DNA of 64,000 bases. Origin: Streptomyces iconiensis. GTDB taxonomy: Bacteria > Actinomycetota > Actinomycetes > Streptomycetales > Streptomycetaceae. Where the stretch lies: contig NZ_JANCPR020000043.1 in NCBI RefSeq assembly GCF_028657195.3, positions 1 through 64,000 of the forward strand. Direction: 5' to 3'. The position numbers and the translations under genes are program-made. The notes under the pieces are model-generated. The model worked only from the letters and a program-made list of their open reading frames with translations. It made no database searches and was not told the origin of the DNA. This document shows, in pieces, positions 61,810 to 64,000 of the stretch; within the stretch, counting starts at the first letter, position 1; the number at the start of each line of letters is the position of its first letter.

Positions 61810-63093
61810 TCAGGCCGGGCGGTCTCCGAGGACGGTGACGCGTTCCATAAGGCGTGCGTGCGGGTAGTAGTCGGCGCTGGCGTAGTGCTGGGTGGCGCGG
61901 TTGTCCCAGAACGCGAGGGTGCCGGGCTGCCAGCGCAGACGGCACTGGTATTCGGGGTGGCGGGCCTGGTCGCAGAGGAACCGCAGCAGTTCGTCGCTCT
62001 CCTCCCGTGGCATGCCGTCGATGTGGTGCGTGAAGATCCGGTTGACGTAGAGCAGCTTGCGGCCGGTCTCCGGGTGGGTGCGGACCACCGGGTGCGCGAC
62101 GGCGGGGAACTTCCGCTGCTGGCGGGCCAGTTCCTCCGGGCCGAGTCCCTTGCCGAAGGTCCGGGTGAAGCCGTGCACCGCGCGCAGGCCCTCCAGGCGC
62201 GTCTTCATCTCTGCGGACAGACCGTCGTAGGCCGCCGCCATGTCGGCCCACAGCGTGTCACCGCCCACGGCGGGCACCTGTACGGCGCGCAGGAGGGAGC
62301 CCATGGGCGGGGTGGCCTCGAAGGACGCGTCGGAGTGCCAGACGTTCTCCACGGCGGGCGAGTCCGCACCACGGGCGAGACGCACCACTTCGGGCACCTC
62401 GGCCTTCGGGAGGAAGGGGTGCACCTCGGGCGTGCCCCACCAGCGGGCCATGGCGCGGTGCTGTTCGGCGGTGAAGTGCTGGTCGCGGAAGAAGAGCACC
62501 TTCCACTCCAGTAGCGAGCGGTGGAGTTCCGCGCGCAGTTCCTCGGTGAGGGGCCGGGCAAGGTCAACCCCGGACACCTCGGCCCCGATGGTCGGACTGC
62601 ACGGGGCGAGCCCGAACGATTCGTACGGTGCACTCGGCGCGAAGTGGCCGGTGGGGCTCAACTCACGTACGGGGGCGGCCGATACGCCGTTGTCGAACAC
62701 CGGCCGTTCGTCCACGACGGCGGCGCTCGCGGGACCGGTCGCGGCGGCGGCGCTCGCGGGACCGGCGCTCGCGAAGGCGGTCACCGGGGTCGCGCTGTCG
62801 GTCGTGGCGCCCGCGTCTGTGGCGCTACCAGTAGTTGCGCGCTCGGCGGCTGCGCTGCCAGTAGCTGCGCGGCCAGCCGTTGCGCAGCCGCCTCCCGGCG
62901 CGTGGAGCGTGTGGCCTTTGAGTACCGAACTGAGCACCGCCACGCCGGTGGCTGCCCCGAGTTGGGTGCAGACGGCCAGCAGGCCGTTGCCAGCGCCGCT
63001 CTGGTGTGCGGGGACGGCGTCGTTGACGAGGTTCACCACGGAGACGAAGAACAGGCCCATGCCGAGCCCCGCCATCGCCGTCAGTGTCAGCAA
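61810..63093 (-). CDS. TauD/TfdA dioxygenase fused to the C-terminal part of an MFS transporter
   Basis: An open frame of 427 codons. Its first 60 residues are MFS transporter (TLTAMAGLGMGLFFVSVVNLVND, SGAGNGLLAVCTQLGAATGVAVLSSVL), then an Ala/Thr/Ser linker of about 70 residues, then an Fe(II)/2-oxoglutarate dioxygenase from about residue 150: GAEVSGVDLARPLTEELRAELH, VLFFRDQHF, WHSDASFEATPP with the His-x-Asp ligands, FAFWDNRATQHYA-like distal His and RLMERV with the 2-oxoglutarate Arg. The dioxygenase is complete. No separate start with a ribosome site is visible, so it appears truly fused. The first codon given (TTG) is only where the frame opens after an upstream frameshift. Substrate unknown. 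Confidence 0.78.
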   Translation of the reverse strand: MLTLTAMAGLGMGLFFVSVVNLVNDAVPAHQSGAGNGLLAVCTQLGAATGVAVLSSVLKGHTLHAPGGGCATAGRAATGSAAAERATTGSATDAGATTDSATPVTAFASAGPASAAAATGPASAAVVDERPVFDNGVSAAPVRELSPTGHFAPSAPYESFGLAPCSPTIGAEVSGVDLARPLTEELRAELHRSLLEWKVLFFRDQHFTAEQHRAMARWWGTPEVHPFLPKAEVPEVVRLARGADSPAVENVWHSDASFEATPPMGSLLRAVQVPAVGGDTLWADMAAAYDGLSAEMKTRLEGLRAVHGFTRTFGKGLGPEELARQQRKFPAVAHPVVRTHPETGRKLLYVNRIFTHHIDGMPREESDELLRFLCDQARHPEYQCRLRWQPGTLAFWDNRATQHYASADYYPHARLMERVTVLGDRPA

Positions 63094-64000
63094 CTGCCAG
63101 CGTTCGTGCGGGAGTCGCGTGGGGAGAGGAGCAGCGCTGACGAGAGCAGGACCAGCGCGGCCATCAGACCGAGCCTGGGACTGTGGCGGCGCGCGAGCAG
63201 CCCGCCGAGCGGCCCTCCCAGCATGCTCATGAGCCCCTGCGGGAAGAGCCAGCCGGCCGTCGCGAAGGCCGTCAGTCCGACGCCGTACGAAATCGCACCG
63301 TGCGGCGGGGTTTGCAGCACCTGTGGCAGCAGATAGCCGAACGTTCCGATCAGCGACACCCCGAAGAAGGCCGCGATCAGGGGCGTACGCAGCGCGGGCG
63401 ACGCGAGGACGCGCAGGTCAACGGCGGGCTCCGGAGTGGTGCGCTCGCGGGCCACGAAGCCGGCGAGCAGCACGGCGCCGCCCGCCAGCGTGCCGACCGT
63501 GGGGCCGGAGAGCCACCCTTCGCGCGCGCCCACGCCGACTCCGGCCAGGAGCACGGCAGCGCCGGCGCCCAGAAGCAGCGCACCGGGCGCATCGAGGCTG
63601 CGGCACTGGCGGATCGGTGACTCCGGCAGGATCAGGGCAGCGAGCGGCAGCATCACCAGTACGAGGGCCAGCAGGAACCAGAACACCCCGCGGAAGCCGA
63701 ATCCGTCGACCAGCGCCCCGCCGAGGAAGGGGGCGCCCAGGCCGCTGATGCCGATACCGGTGGAGACGATGCCGAGCGCGACCGGGACCGTACGCCTGGG
63801 GAACACGTCACGGATCAGCGCGTAAGCGACCGCGAGAATGCCGCCCACGGCGCCCTGGAAGACGCGGCCGAGCAGCAGTACGGGGAGCGTGGGCGCGAGT
63901 GCGCAGAAGAGGGAGCCGACGGCGAACAACCCGCCACAGCACAGCATCATCCGCTTCTTGCCGTACAGGTCGGCGAGCCGGCCCACGAGCGGGATGGAGA
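63087..64000 (-). pseudogene. MFS transporter (DHA2 type), frameshifted, cut by window edge
   Basis: The 3' part of a drug-proton antiporter gene that enters from beyond the right edge. IPLVGRLADLYGKKRMM is the MFS loop 2-3 signature and LLLGRVFQGAVGGILAVAYALIRDVF is TM4/motif C region. About ten helices are visible before the frame ends at SPRDSRTNAGSC. In the next frame the protein continues as LPHERWQLLTLTAMAGLGMG, so one base has been lost or gained at about 63095-63125. Either a real mutation or a sequencing error; if real, transporter and fused dioxygenase are both uncoupled. Confidence 0.75.

Overview
The window is a 64 kb piece of a very high G+C actinomycete chromosome, almost certainly Streptomyces. 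The evidence is strong G/C preference at third codon positions, frequent GTG and TTG starts, a snapalysin metalloprotease next to a LysR activator, a second SSB protein beside a DynA/DynB-like GTPase pair, a Streptomyces-type trHbO and a sortase-anchored thioester-domain protein. Most of the window (about 0.2-50.4 kb) looks like conserved chromosome. The part right of the tRNA-Arg gene (50.8 kb onward) looks accessory, with TetR-controlled oxidoreductases, a decayed SDR gene, an orphan RiPP recognition protein and a broken MFS-TauD fusion.

Region by region. 0.2-10 kb: the divergent LysR/snapalysin pair with a perfect T-N11-A operator, aminopeptidase N, a Tat-exported metallophosphoesterase, a divergent LysR/EamA exporter pair and a secreted serine hydrolase. 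10-24.8 kb: a VOC protein, a repeat-bearing AbiEi/DUF559-like protein, secreted alpha-L-fucosidase, 4-alpha-glucanotransferase coupled to a small cysteine-containing protein, a secreted GH84 enzyme, an HNH nuclease, an MscS channel and a ROK regulator. 24.9-36.2 kb: one seven-gene leftward operon, read as GlnX-like sensor, GlnH-like amino-acid-binding protein, coiled-coil protein, PknG-type kinase, PP2C phosphatase, VWA protein and zinc-ribbon/FHA protein. It extends the mycobacterial GlnX-GlnH-PknG sensing module and is the most interesting system here. 36.5-43 kb: a PCMT-like methyltransferase, an ABC-2 exporter, truncated hemoglobin, a thioesterase and the ABC-F protein EttA. 43.2-50.4 kb: a thioester-domain surface protein whose thioester cysteine is replaced by glycine, SsbB-like SSB, and DynB and DynA GTPases.

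50.8-64 kb: tRNA-Arg, an alpha/beta hydrolase ending inside a tandem repeat array, an NmrA-like oxidoreductase facing a TetR repressor across two palindromic operators, tRNA-fMet, VOC and PqqD-like (lasso B1/RRE) genes, a secreted alpha/beta hydrolase, an SDR pseudogene broken by two short tandem duplications beside its TetR, a DUF4232 lipoprotein, an XRE regulator with an 18-bp minisatellite, and an MFS transporter frameshifted and joined to a TauD/TfdA dioxygenase. The MFS gene runs off the right edge.

Starts were chosen from Shine-Dalgarno spacing and family N-termini. Functions rest on motifs read by eye; no database search was run.
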